From an uncultured Micrococcales bacterium (GTDB lineage Bacteria > Actinomycetota > Actinomycetes > Actinomycetales > Microbacteriaceae), in NCBI GenBank assembly GCA_903832875.1, contig CAILDA010000093.1, positions 1-32,659 of the forward strand: 32,659 nucleotides of DNA. The letters are read 5' to 3'. This document shows, piece after piece, positions 9,178 through 18,430 of the stretch. Each line of letters opens with the position of its first letter. The first letter of the stretch is position 1. The notes under the pieces were generated by a model. That model worked only from the letters and a program-made list of their open reading frames with translations, ran no database searches and was not told where the DNA came from. Made by a program: the position numbers and the translations under genes.

Positions 9178-9311
9178 GCCAAAATCTTTCTGATTAGTTG
9201 ATAACAGAAAGGTTAAATCTTTGGTTGAAGGTTATGGTTTGCGAGGCAAAATCCGCGTATTTATAGGCAACACGCCGACATCAAAGATAATTTGCTTCAA
9301 AGCCGAAGAAA

Positions 9312-9358
9312 CCACAAGATATAGGGACGGAGAAGTGAAATATCACCACATCTTGTGT
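9312..9358 (+). promoter_or_regulatory. Tandem NrdR-box-like operators upstream of nrdR-nrdJ
   Basis: Box 1 CCACAAGATATAGGGA (9312-9327) and box 2 TCACCACATCTTGTGT (9343-9358) each match about 12-13 of 16 positions of the NrdR box acaCwAtATaTwGtgt. Start-to-start distance is 31 bp; a TATAGT hexamer follows at 9360. Confidence 0.75.
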
Positions 9359-9414
9359 GTATAGTTGATTTCTCTTGAGTGAAATTACCGTGAATTAACC
9401 CGAAAGGAGTCAGC

Positions 9415-9885
9415 ATGCACTGTCCATTTTGTCGCTATGAAGACTCCAGGGTTATGGATTCTAGGACTGCAGACGATGGATCATCGATTCGTCGTCGCAG
9501 ACAGTGCCCAGAGTGCGGTGCTCGCTTCTCAACTACTGAGACTTCAAGCCTTTCAGTAGTCAAAAGAGGTGGCACGACACAGCCATTTAGCCGCGACAAA
9601 ATCGCAAATGGTGTCAGAAAAGCTTGCCAGGGAAGGCCTGTAACAGAGGCAGATCTAGCAATGTTGGCTCAAACGGTCGAAGAGACCATCAGGGCCACCG
9701 GAGCAGCCCAAGTTGAGGCTCAAGAGGTTGGTTTAGCCATCCTTGAGCCACTTAGGAAGCTCGACGAGGTGGCTTTCATGAGATTTGCCAGTGTTTACCA
9801 GGGTTGGGAGACACTTGAGGATTTCGAAGCGGCAATAGCAGTGCTCAAAGTTGAGCGAGAAAATCAGGTTTCGCAGTCGGTTTAA
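9415..9885 (+). CDS. nrdR: Transcriptional repressor NrdR
   Basis: 156 aa; [42 protein letters not shown] zinc ribbon and ATP-cone; SD aaagga. Confidence 0.98.
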   Translation: MHCPFCRYEDSRVMDSRTADDGSSIRRRRQCPECGARFSTTETSSLSVVKRGGTTQPFSRDKIANGVRKACQGRPVTEADLAMLAQTVEETIRATGAAQVEAQEVGLAILEPLRKLDEVAFMRFASVYQGWETLEDFEAAIAVLKVERENQVSQSV

Positions 9886-9935
9886 CCGAAGGCGATCACA
9901 AAACATAAAAGTTAAAAACAAAAGAAAGGCAACAA

Positions 9936-12779
9936 ATGACCGATACATCGGCTTACACCGACGCCGGTGCAGCTAGTCAGGGGCGTAAAGGGCTCAAGAT
10001 CGAGCGCATCTACACAACTGAAGGCGTTCACCCTTACGAACAAGTCAACTGGGAATACCGTGACGTAGTTCAGACCAACTGGAAGACTGGCGAGACCATC
10101 TTCGAGCAGCGTGGTGCTGAATTCCCTGAGTTCTGGAGCTTAAACGCTTCGACAATCGTTACCACTAAGTACTTCCGTGGTGCGATGGGAACAGCAGCTC
10201 GTGAATTTAGCCTGCGTCAACTAATTGACCGGGTTGTCCTTACCTACACCAAGGGTGGTCGTGACCACGGTTACTTCGCAACTGAAGAAGACGCAACCGT
10301 TTTCGAGCACGAACTAACTTTCATGTTGCTAAACCAGGTGTTCGCATTCAACTCACCTGTTTGGTTCAACGTAGGTACCTCATCACCGCAGCAGGTTTCA
10401 GCTTGTTTCATCTTGTCGGTAGATGACTCAATGGAATCAATTCTTAACTGGTACCGCGAAGAAGGAATGATCTTCAAGGGTGGATCGGGTGCAGGTCTTA
10501 ACCTCTCACGTATTCGTTCATCGAAAGAACTTCTTCGTTCATCCGGTGGTTCAGCTTCAGGTCCAGTTTCATTCATGCGTGGTGCAGATGCATCTGCAGG
10601 AACAATCAAATCTGGTGGTGCGACTCGTCGTGCAGCAAAGATGGTTGTTCTTGATGTTGATCACCCAGACATTGAAGAATTCATTGACACTAAGGCTCGT
10701 GAAGAAGACAAGATTCGCGTTCTGCGCGATGCAGGTTACGACATGGAGCTCGGTGGCAAAGACATCAACTCAGTTCAGTACCAGAACGCTAACAACTCCG
10801 TTCGTGTGAATGAAGAATTCATGAATGCGGTTGAGCGTGGCACTAACTTTGGTCTTCGTGCACGTACCAACGGTGAAGTTATCGAAGAAGTTGACGCTCG
10901 TGAGCTTTGGGATAAGTTTGCACAAGCTGCTTGGGCATGTGCTGACCCTGGTATCCAGTACGACGACATCATCAACGACTGGCACACCACTCCAGAGTCA
11001 GGTCGCATCACAGCATCTAACCCATGTTCTGAATACATGCACTTGGACAACTCATCTTGCAACCTTGCAAGTTTGAACTTGTTGAAGTTCCTAAATCCAG
11101 ACGGTTCATTCGACAGTGAGAAGTTCACTAAGGCTTCTGAGCTGATCATCACAGCCATGGACATCTCGATTTGTTTCGCAGATTTCCCAACTGAGAAGAT
11201 CGGTGAAACCACTCGTGCATTCCGTCAACTAGGTATTGGTTATGCAAACCTTGGTGCTTTGTTGATGGCTATCGGTCTTCCTTACGACAGCTCTGAAGGT
11301 CAGGCACTAGCAGCAGCAATCACATCATTGATGTCTGCAGCTTCTTACCGCCGTTCAGCTGAACTTGCTGCAGTAGTTGGTCCTTACGACGGTTACGCTC
11401 ACAACAAGACTGGCCACGACCGCATCATGCGTAAGCACGAAGCCGCTAACGCTACTTTGCGTTCAGTTGCTGAAATTGATCGTTCAGTTCTAGAAGCGGC
11501 AACACGTCAGTGGGCACTAAACACTGAGATCGGTTCTCGTAACGGTTGGAGAAACTCACAGGCTTCATTGCTAGCTCCAACAGGAACCATTGGTTTCATG
11601 ATGGACTGTGACACCACCGGTATCGAACCAGACTTCTCTTTGGTGAAATACAAGAAGCTATCAACTGGTGGCTCAATGCAGATTGTCAACCAGACAATTC
11701 CATTCGCATTGCACCGTCTTGGTTACTCACAGGAGACCATCGAAGCGATCATCGATCACATCGGCACTAACGGTCACGTAGTTGACGCACCAGGGCTCAA
11801 GCAAGAGCACTATGCGATCTTCGACACAGCTGTTGGTGTTCGTGCGATTGAACCTATGGGTCACGTCCGAATGATGGCAGCAGTACAGCCATTCCTATCA
11901 GGAGCTATTTCTAAGACTGTCAACATGCCGGAAACTGCAACCGTTGAAGAAGTCAAGGAGATTTACTTCCAGGGTTGGAAGATGGGCCTAAAGGCTCTTG
12001 CTATCTACCGCGACAACTGTAAGGTTGGTCAGCCGCTTAGCGACGCTAAGGCTAAGACTGAGGAAAAGCCGGCTGCTGGTAAGCCAGAAACAGCTTTGTC
12101 ACACCCAGTGCGTAAGCGTCTGCCTAAGTCACGTCCTTCATCAACCACTTCATTTACTGTTGGTGGCGCAGAGGGTTACATGACTGCAGGAACCTATCCT
12201 GATGGCGTTCTTGGAGAAGTATTCCTAAAGCTTGGTAAGCAGGGTTCAACTCTTGCCGGTGTTATGGATGCATTCTCAATCGCTGTTTCGATCGGTCTTC
12301 AGTACGGTGTTCCACTAGAGACTTACGTGCAGAAGTTCACCAACGTTTCATTCGAACCAGCTGGTTTGACTGACGATGCTGACATTCGTATGGCTAAGTC
12401 ACTGATGGACTACATCTTCCGTCGTCTAGCAATTGACTACCTACCAACTGAGACTCGTCAGGCACTAGGCATCAACACTTCAGCTGAGCGATCAGCAGCA
12501 CTTGATGCATCAGGTTCATACCCAGCTATTGCTGAGTCACCTGTTGCAGCACCTGCCGCAGTTGTTGCAGAAGTAGTTGCAGCTCCAGTAGTTATCGAAC
12601 TAAAGGTTGAGGAAGTGAAGGCGGAACCTCGTCAGGTTCACTCATCAGCTGAGTTGTTCGATATGCTCCAGGGCACCGAATCTGATGCTCCACTATGTTT
12701 CAACTGTGGAATCAAGATGAGACCTTCTGGTTCATGCCACGTCTGCGAAGGCTGTGGATCAACCAGCGGTTGCAGCTAA
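9936..12779 (+). CDS. nrdJ: Vitamin B12-dependent (class II) ribonucleoside-diphosphate reductase
   Basis: 947 aa; FNSPVWFNVG, GGSGAGLNLSRIRSS, NPCSEYMHLDNSSCNLASLNL, LLAPTGTIGFMMDCDTTGIEPDFSLVKYKKL; C-terminal cysteine-rich tail CFNCGIKMRPSGSCHVCEGCGSTSGCS. Confidence 0.97.
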   Translation: MTDTSAYTDAGAASQGRKGLKIERIYTTEGVHPYEQVNWEYRDVVQTNWKTGETIFEQRGAEFPEFWSLNASTIVTTKYFRGAMGTAAREFSLRQLIDRVVLTYTKGGRDHGYFATEEDATVFEHELTFMLLNQVFAFNSPVWFNVGTSSPQQVSACFILSVDDSMESILNWYREEGMIFKGGSGAGLNLSRIRSSKELLRSSGGSASGPVSFMRGADASAGTIKSGGATRRAAKMVVLDVDHPDIEEFIDTKAREEDKIRVLRDAGYDMELGGKDINSVQYQNANNSVRVNEEFMNAVERGTNFGLRARTNGEVIEEVDARELWDKFAQAAWACADPGIQYDDIINDWHTTPESGRITASNPCSEYMHLDNSSCNLASLNLLKFLNPDGSFDSEKFTKASELIITAMDISICFADFPTEKIGETTRAFRQLGIGYANLGALLMAIGLPYDSSEGQALAAAITSLMSAASYRRSAELAAVVGPYDGYAHNKTGHDRIMRKHEAANATLRSVAEIDRSVLEAATRQWALNTEIGSRNGWRNSQASLLAPTGTIGFMMDCDTTGIEPDFSLVKYKKLSTGGSMQIVNQTIPFALHRLGYSQETIEAIIDHIGTNGHVVDAPGLKQEHYAIFDTAVGVRAIEPMGHVRMMAAVQPFLSGAISKTVNMPETATVEEVKEIYFQGWKMGLKALAIYRDNCKVGQPLSDAKAKTEEKPAAGKPETALSHPVRKRLPKSRPSSTTSFTVGGAEGYMTAGTYPDGVLGEVFLKLGKQGSTLAGVMDAFSIAVSIGLQYGVPLETYVQKFTNVSFEPAGLTDDADIRMAKSLMDYIFRRLAIDYLPTETRQALGINTSAERSAALDASGSYPAIAESPVAAPAAVVAEVVAAPVVIELKVEEVKAEPRQVHSSAELFDMLQGTESDAPLCFNCGIKMRPSGSCHVCEGCGSTSGCS

Positions 12780-12796
12780 ACCGATAAAAAGAATTT

Positions 12797-12833
12797 GGGT
12801 CGGCTTCAGTTATTTGAAGCCGACCCTTTTCTT
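12797..12833 (+). terminator. Rho-independent terminator after nrdJ
   Basis: Perfect 12-bp stem GGGTCGGCTTCA / TGAAGCCGACCC with loop GTTATT, followed by TTTTCTT. Confidence 0.93.
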
Positions 12834-12872
12834 AAACCCGAAATCAATGATTTGAAAAGGTAGCCTAGATAG

Positions 12873-13877
12873 GTGCTTTACTCTTTAGCCTTCAAACTCT
12901 TCTTGTCCAAACTGGATCCAGAAGACGCCCATCACTTGGGTATGTTTGCTATTCGTTTGGCGTCCAGTCTTAGATTGACCAAGTTATTGCCAAAAATTAA
13001 GAGTGAAAGTGTCTCTGCTTTTGGTTTAACTTTCAATGCACCGTTTGGTTTAGCAGCTGGATTCGATAAAAATGCTATTGCTATTAGAGCGTTAGGGGAG
13101 TTGGGCTTCTCTCACGTTGAAATCGGGACAGTAACGGCGATAGCTCAAGATGGAAACGAACAGCCGAGATTATTCAGGTTAAAACCAGATCGAGCTTTGA
13201 TTAACCGGATGGGGTTCAATAACGACGGGGCAGAAGTTATTGCCAAGCGTCTTGAGAGTCTTCGTGCGACCAATCAAAAACTTCCGATTATCGGTGTCAA
13301 CATCGGAAAATCTCGAGTAGTTGCAGTTGCGGATGCCGTCAAAGATTATGAGACAAGCGCAAGATTACTTGCCCCGTTCGCGGATTACATTGCCGTAAAT
13401 GTTTCTTCACCTAATACTCCTGGACTGCGTTCGCTTCAATCCGTTGAAGCGCTAAAGCCAATTCTGGAAGCAGTGTTATCTCAAGCAAAGGGCAAACCGG
13501 TTTTAGTCAAGATTGCTCCAGATTTAGCCGATGAGGATGTTATTGCGGTAGCAAAGCTTGCCAAGACGCTATCCCTTGCAGGAGTAATTGCTACAAATAC
13601 AACTATTTCGCGTGCAGGTTTGAAGACAGCTAGCTCAACGGTTGAGGCTATGGGTGCCGGCGGTTTATCAGGAGCTCCTGTTAATGCGAGATCGCTTGAG
13701 GTGCTATCTCTACTACAGAAAACTCTTGGTGATGATTTAGCGATTGTCTCCGTTGGCGGAGTTGAAACTAGAGAGCAGGTTTTGGAAAGAATAAAAGCCG
13801 GTGCAACCCTTGTTCAGGGCTACACCGGCTTCATTTACTTCGGCCCACTTTGGGCTAGAAAGCTAAATCGAATTTAG
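12873..13877 (+). CDS. pyrD: Quinone-dependent dihydroorotate dehydrogenase
   Basis: 334 aa; FNAPFGLAAGFDKNA, ELGFSHVEIGTVTAIAQDGNEQPRLFRL, INRMGFNNDGA, NVSSPNTPGLRSLQ; GTG start. Confidence 0.96.
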   Translation: MLYSLAFKLFLSKLDPEDAHHLGMFAIRLASSLRLTKLLPKIKSESVSAFGLTFNAPFGLAAGFDKNAIAIRALGELGFSHVEIGTVTAIAQDGNEQPRLFRLKPDRALINRMGFNNDGAEVIAKRLESLRATNQKLPIIGVNIGKSRVVAVADAVKDYETSARLLAPFADYIAVNVSSPNTPGLRSLQSVEALKPILEAVLSQAKGKPVLVKIAPDLADEDVIAVAKLAKTLSLAGVIATNTTISRAGLKTASSTVEAMGAGGLSGAPVNARSLEVLSLLQKTLGDDLAIVSVGGVETREQVLERIKAGATLVQGYTGFIYFGPLWARKLNRI

Positions 13878-14875
13878 ACGAGTCTAGTTTCTGGAGCTTT
13901 TGTTTCACTTGGATCGGTAACTGCGATTGGTGCAAATAGTTCATCAACTTTTTTCATTATCTCTTTTGGAATCTCAACACCAACGGCACCAAGGTTGCTG
14001 GTGATCTGTTCAGGTGTTGTTGCTCCTACGATTGCACTTGAAACATTCTTGTTCTGCAATACCCAAGCAAGTGAGAACTGAGCCATGGTTAGGCCTAATT
14101 CCTCAGCCATTGGTTTTAGTTGCTGCACTCGAGTTAGCACATCATCGGTCAGAAGTTTCTGAATGAAACCATTTACCTTTTCATTGGCTGCTCTTGAGTT
14201 AGCTGGAACTGGTTGACCTGGAAGATATTTACCAGTTAGCACACCTTGAGCCATCGGTGACCAGACAATCTGGCTAACACCAAGTTCTTCACAGGCTGGG
14301 ATAACTTCAGCTTCGATTACACGCCACAGCATTGAGTACTGAGGCTGGCTAGAGATTAATTGGAAACCAAGTTCTTTAGCGAGTTTGTGGCCTGCTCTAA
14401 TCTGTTCAGCATTCCACTCAGAGACACCGATGTATAGCGCTTTACCTTGACGAACGATGTCAGCAAAAGCCTGCATGGTCTCCTCTAGGGGGGTCTCAAG
14501 GTCATAGCGATGAGCTTGGTAAAGATCAACGTAATCTAGCTGCAAACGCTTGAGTGAGCCATTGATGGACTCCATGATGTGTTTGCGGGACAGTCCAGTG
14601 TCGTTAGGAAGTTTTTCAGCTACCGGCCAATAAACCTTTGTGAAAACCTCGATGCCTTCACGTCTTTCACCTTTGAGTGCTTCGCCTAGAACAACTTCGG
14701 CGGCCTGGTTTGCATAGACATCTGCGGTATCAAAAGAGGTGATGCCACCTTCAAGCGCAGCCTTAACAGTTGCGTAGGCAGCGTCGTTTTCGATTTGAGT
14801 TGCATGGGTTAGCCAGTTACCGTAAACCAGTTCGCTGACTTTGAAACCACTATTTCCGAGGTAACGATATTTCAC
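13874..14875 (-). CDS. Aldo/keto reductase family protein
   Basis: 333 aa; MKYRYLGNSGFKVSELVYGNW, ITSFDTADVYANQAAEVVLGEAL, LDYVDLYQAHRYD, SSAIVGATTPEQITSNL; resembles the Kv-beta-like AKR group. Confidence 0.92.
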   Translation of the reverse strand: MKYRYLGNSGFKVSELVYGNWLTHATQIENDAAYATVKAALEGGITSFDTADVYANQAAEVVLGEALKGERREGIEVFTKVYWPVAEKLPNDTGLSRKHIMESINGSLKRLQLDYVDLYQAHRYDLETPLEETMQAFADIVRQGKALYIGVSEWNAEQIRAGHKLAKELGFQLISSQPQYSMLWRVIEAEVIPACEELGVSQIVWSPMAQGVLTGKYLPGQPVPANSRAANEKVNGFIQKLLTDDVLTRVQQLKPMAEELGLTMAQFSLAWVLQNKNVSSAIVGATTPEQITSNLGAVGVEIPKEIMKKVDELFAPIAVTDPSETKAPETRLV

Positions 14876-14906
14876 TTAAATCTCCTAATTTTGTATTGCT
14901 TTGATG

Positions 14907-16295
14907 TTAGCGGATAAGTTTGCGAGCAATTTCTTGCACTCGGTTGTGTAAGGTTGGCACCCAAGTTTCGTGTTCCGGCTTCATTAAAACACTGCGGAGG
15001 ACCCTTGCGTTCGTTGCATCTTCGTTTAGCGAAATGCCTCTTGCTTGGAGTTGTTCAGGCTTTACGACATAGGTTGCTAAATGAATCTGTTGCTCTCTGC
15101 TACCGGCACCTGCCTGAACCAAGATCTCATGAGATACGTAATCAAGTTTTGACAGCGAATCCACTCTCGGCAGATAGGTCAGAATGTCTAGCTCAGGTTT
15201 TTGATAAGGCATCAATGAATCAGAAGTAAGTAGTAATTCATGCCAGTTCTTGGCGGCATTTCTAGTTGGGATTAGCACCGAACCTAAGCCTTGTTCGGTT
15301 AGAGGGAAGATTTGCAAGGTTGCCCAAATAGCTGCAGCTGATGCTCCCGCTCTTGAGCATTCAAGTTGTATTTCACCAAAATGCAAATCGTCTGAGATGA
15401 AATAGGTGTAAGGGGAGTCGTGTTTATAGAACTTACCGATAGATAAGTCTTTGAAGAATACTGCTCCGCTACCGTAAGGTTGCAAGCCATGCTTGTGTGG
15501 ATCAACAACTATTGAATCGGCATCTTTGAGAGCAGCATAATGCCTAGCAGTTTCTGGTTCAAGATGGTTTTCTGCGATTAACTTGAAGAAACCACCGTAG
15601 GCAGTATCAACATGCACACGAGCATCGTATTTTCTAGCCAATGCGATGATATCCGCCAACGGGTCAACTGCACCAAGACCAGTGGTTCCCATGGTTGCGA
15701 CAATTGTTCCAATGTCACCTTTTTTAAGTTCTACTACGAGAGCTTCCATAGACATTCGTCCATCGGCTTCAGTCGGTATTGAAACATTTGTAGTGCCAAG
15801 AACTTCAGACATTCTGGAGTGGGTGTAATGAGCATCTGCTGAATGCGCAATCTTCTTGGTTGGTTGCAACTCTCGCGCTATCCAGAGAGCCTCAAGGTTT
15901 GCAGTAGTGCCGCTCCAGGTTAGATGGCCGAGGAATTCTTCTGGATACTCGAACATTGCAGCCATCTGCTTTAGAACATCACGTTCCATTTGAGTAGTAG
16001 CAGGGGATGCATCGATTGAGTGGTTATTTGGATTGAGCATCATGGTAGCTAAATACGCTGCAACTGCAACTGGGTGAGGGGCTTTGAGCATTTGGGCTGC
16101 ATAGTTTGGATGGAAGTAAGGAAAGTTATCTTCTAGTCGATCGGTGAGTTCTTTGAGCACCTCAGAAACTCTTGCTTGATCCGATCGAACACTTTCATGC
16201 GGTTCAAATTCACCGTAAGTGTTTTTTAGTGACTCAATTGCGCCAACCACCTGGTTTATTAATGCAGGTAGGTCCAAATTATCTTTGTTCGCCAC
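14907..16295 (-). CDS. PLP-dependent group II amino-acid decarboxylase
   Basis: 462 aa; HPNYAAQMLKAPHPVAVAAYLATMMLNPNNHSIDASPATT, TWSGTTANLEALWIAR, ATMGTTGLGAVDP, HVDTAYGGFF, VVDPHKHGLQPYGSGAVFFKD (PLP lysine). Substrate not determinable. Confidence 0.9.
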   Translation of the reverse strand: MANKDNLDLPALINQVVGAIESLKNTYGEFEPHESVRSDQARVSEVLKELTDRLEDNFPYFHPNYAAQMLKAPHPVAVAAYLATMMLNPNNHSIDASPATTQMERDVLKQMAAMFEYPEEFLGHLTWSGTTANLEALWIARELQPTKKIAHSADAHYTHSRMSEVLGTTNVSIPTEADGRMSMEALVVELKKGDIGTIVATMGTTGLGAVDPLADIIALARKYDARVHVDTAYGGFFKLIAENHLEPETARHYAALKDADSIVVDPHKHGLQPYGSGAVFFKDLSIGKFYKHDSPYTYFISDDLHFGEIQLECSRAGASAAAIWATLQIFPLTEQGLGSVLIPTRNAAKNWHELLLTSDSLMPYQKPELDILTYLPRVDSLSKLDYVSHEILVQAGAGSREQQIHLATYVVKPEQLQARGISLNEDATNARVLRSVLMKPEHETWVPTLHNRVQEIARKLIR

Positions 16296-16372
16296 AGCTA
16301 ACTCCTTTGTGAACTTGTGGTTCGCTTTTCCTGAGCATTCCTTTTGGGTTGATCAGAAAATTTTGGCTAAAT

Positions 16373-16921
16373 CTACTTGGTCTTGCGTCTCGGTGCAGGC
16401 TTAGGAATTCGAAGTGGACGTGGCTGCATTCCTCTGGTGAAGGTATAGAACCAAGTACCTTTTTGAATTTTAGTTTCTGCGCCAAGCTTGTCTTTTACTT
16501 TTGCCTTGATGAGTCTTTGGAGCAATGAAACTTCGATTGTCACTGTGACCAAAGCGAAAATCATTACCAAAGTGATGATGTTTTTCACGGAGTCATTAGT
16601 GGCTGAGGTAATAAGAAGAAAAAGCACCATCAATGGCATCAAACCTTCGATCAATGTGTAACGGCCATCAATTACTTCTCTAGCAAGCCTTCGCTGCGGA
16701 CCACGGTCACGACCTAGTAAATACTTTTCTTCACCGGAAAGCATGGCCTGACGGACCTTCAGACGGTCTTCACGCTGCTTAGCCCTAGCTGCCACCATGG
16801 CTTCTTTACTCTTGTTGCCAACCAGTGGTTTGCGGTTAGCAGCTTCCCGTTCTTTACGGGTTGGGGTAGGGCGACCTTTACTTGAACTTTTCGTTACTGA
16901 TTCTTTGTCTTGGTCGCTCAT
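16373..16921 (-). CDS. DUF3043 domain-containing membrane protein
   Basis: 182 aa; basic N-terminus KGRPTPTRKEREAANRKPL, LLGRDRGPQRRLAREVIDGRYTLIEGLMPLMVL; divergent from the peptidase gene. Confidence 0.88.
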   Translation of the reverse strand: MSDQDKESVTKSSSKGRPTPTRKEREAANRKPLVGNKSKEAMVAARAKQREDRLKVRQAMLSGEEKYLLGRDRGPQRRLAREVIDGRYTLIEGLMPLMVLFLLITSATNDSVKNIITLVMIFALVTVTIEVSLLQRLIKAKVKDKLGAETKIQKGTWFYTFTRGMQPRPLRIPKPAPRRKTK

Positions 16922-16964
16922 TTATGTCCTTAGTTTTCACAGGGTTTTGATTTAGATTACTCTC

Positions 16965-18392
16965 ATGACATTCTCGCCGACTCCAGCCAGTTCATCCGCA
17001 ATGACACCCAACCCAGAACTTATTGAGAGGGTGCGAGAGCAAGTTGATCTCGACTTTTCTCAACGCGTTGCCACTCTCGGCAAACTGGTTCGCATACCAG
17101 GCATAGCCTGGGAAGCGTTCGATGCCAACGACCTAGAGCGAAGTGCTGAAGCAGTTGCTCAGTTGTTCAAAGATTCAGGTGTGTTTGCTGAAGTGGAGAT
17201 AAAGAGAGCTGTTGTTGACGGTGTCGCTGGGGCACCGGCGATCCTTGCCTCGAGACCAGCTAAAAATGGCAGACCTCACATTCTGCTTTACGCTCACCAC
17301 GATGTTCAACCTCCAGGGGATGACAAGGAGTGGCTGACACCGGCTTTTGAGCCAACCGCCAAGGATGGCCGTATTTATGGCAGAGGAGCAGCAGATGACA
17401 AGGCCGGAGTTATTGCCCATGTGACGGCTATTGAAACCCTCAAAGCTATAGCTGGGGATGACTTTGACCTGGGTATTTCTATCTTCATTGAAGGTGAAGA
17501 AGAGGCAGGATCAAGGACTTTTAGGGCATTTTTGGACGAAAACAAGGACAAATTGGCTGCCGATGTAATCATTGTGGCCGATTCCATGAACTGGTCACCG
17601 GAGGTTCCAGCCTTGACTGTGAGCCTTAGAGGAGTAGTTGCTATTGATTTCAAAATCAGAACCATGGAACATGCCGTTCACTCAGGCATGTTCGGTGGCG
17701 CTATCCCAGATGCCATGATTCCAATGGTCAAAGTTCTGAATTCTTTGCACGACGATAAGGGAAATGTCGCAATTCAGGGCCTAAAAACCTATAAATTCGA
17801 GGATTTGCCATACACCGAGGCCAATTTGCGTTCAGATAGCAGTCTTTTGCCTCAAGTTAGCCAAATTGGTGAAGGTGGCCTTATGGACAGGCTTTGGGGT
17901 AAGCCTTCTCTGACTGTTATCGGCATTGACTACCCGTCAGTAGCGATGGCTTCAAACACTCTTCTTCCAAGCGTTTCAGCCGCAGTAAGCCTAAGAATCG
18001 CCCCAGGACAGGACCCGCAAGAGGCTTTAGAACTCCTAAAAGCTCATATTCTCGCCAATGTTCCTTTTGGAGCGGTGGTTGAGTTCGGTCAATTTGAAAC
18101 CGGTAAGCCTTTCATGTCAGATGCATCTGGCTGGGCTCAAAACATGGCTAAAAACAGCCTAGAGGCTGCTTTTGGGAACCCAACTGTTGACATTGGCATC
18201 GGCGGATCTATCCCGTTCATAGCCGATTTGACCGAAGTCTTTCCCAATGCACAGATTTTGGTCACAGGTGTTGAAGACGCCGATTCCAGAGCCCATAGCC
18301 CTAACGAGTCAGTCCATTTGATTGGATTGAAGAACGCTATGGTGGCTGAAGCGTTATTCCTGCTAAGTGGCAATGAGTTGCAGTCCGAATAG
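16965..18392 (+). CDS. M20 family dipeptidase/metallopeptidase
   Basis: 475 aa; HILLYAHHDVQPPGD, GRGAADDKAGVIAHV, FIEGEEEAGS, VADSMNW, DAIGIGGSIPF-like region (DIGIGGSIPFIADL), SRAHSPNESV. Confidence 0.94.
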   Translation: MTFSPTPASSSAMTPNPELIERVREQVDLDFSQRVATLGKLVRIPGIAWEAFDANDLERSAEAVAQLFKDSGVFAEVEIKRAVVDGVAGAPAILASRPAKNGRPHILLYAHHDVQPPGDDKEWLTPAFEPTAKDGRIYGRGAADDKAGVIAHVTAIETLKAIAGDDFDLGISIFIEGEEEAGSRTFRAFLDENKDKLAADVIIVADSMNWSPEVPALTVSLRGVVAIDFKIRTMEHAVHSGMFGGAIPDAMIPMVKVLNSLHDDKGNVAIQGLKTYKFEDLPYTEANLRSDSSLLPQVSQIGEGGLMDRLWGKPSLTVIGIDYPSVAMASNTLLPSVSAAVSLRIAPGQDPQEALELLKAHILANVPFGAVVEFGQFETGKPFMSDASGWAQNMAKNSLEAAFGNPTVDIGIGGSIPFIADLTEVFPNAQILVTGVEDADSRAHSPNESVHLIGLKNAMVAEALFLLSGNELQSE

Positions 18393-18430
18393 CCTAAAAG
18401 GCTTAGAATAGTTACGAAATAGGAGTAAAA

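Noticed and set aside
10271-11212. ORFs of 71-145 aa within nrdJ on both strands
   Set aside because: nrdJ has strongly biased codon usage that opens shadow frames; no independent support.
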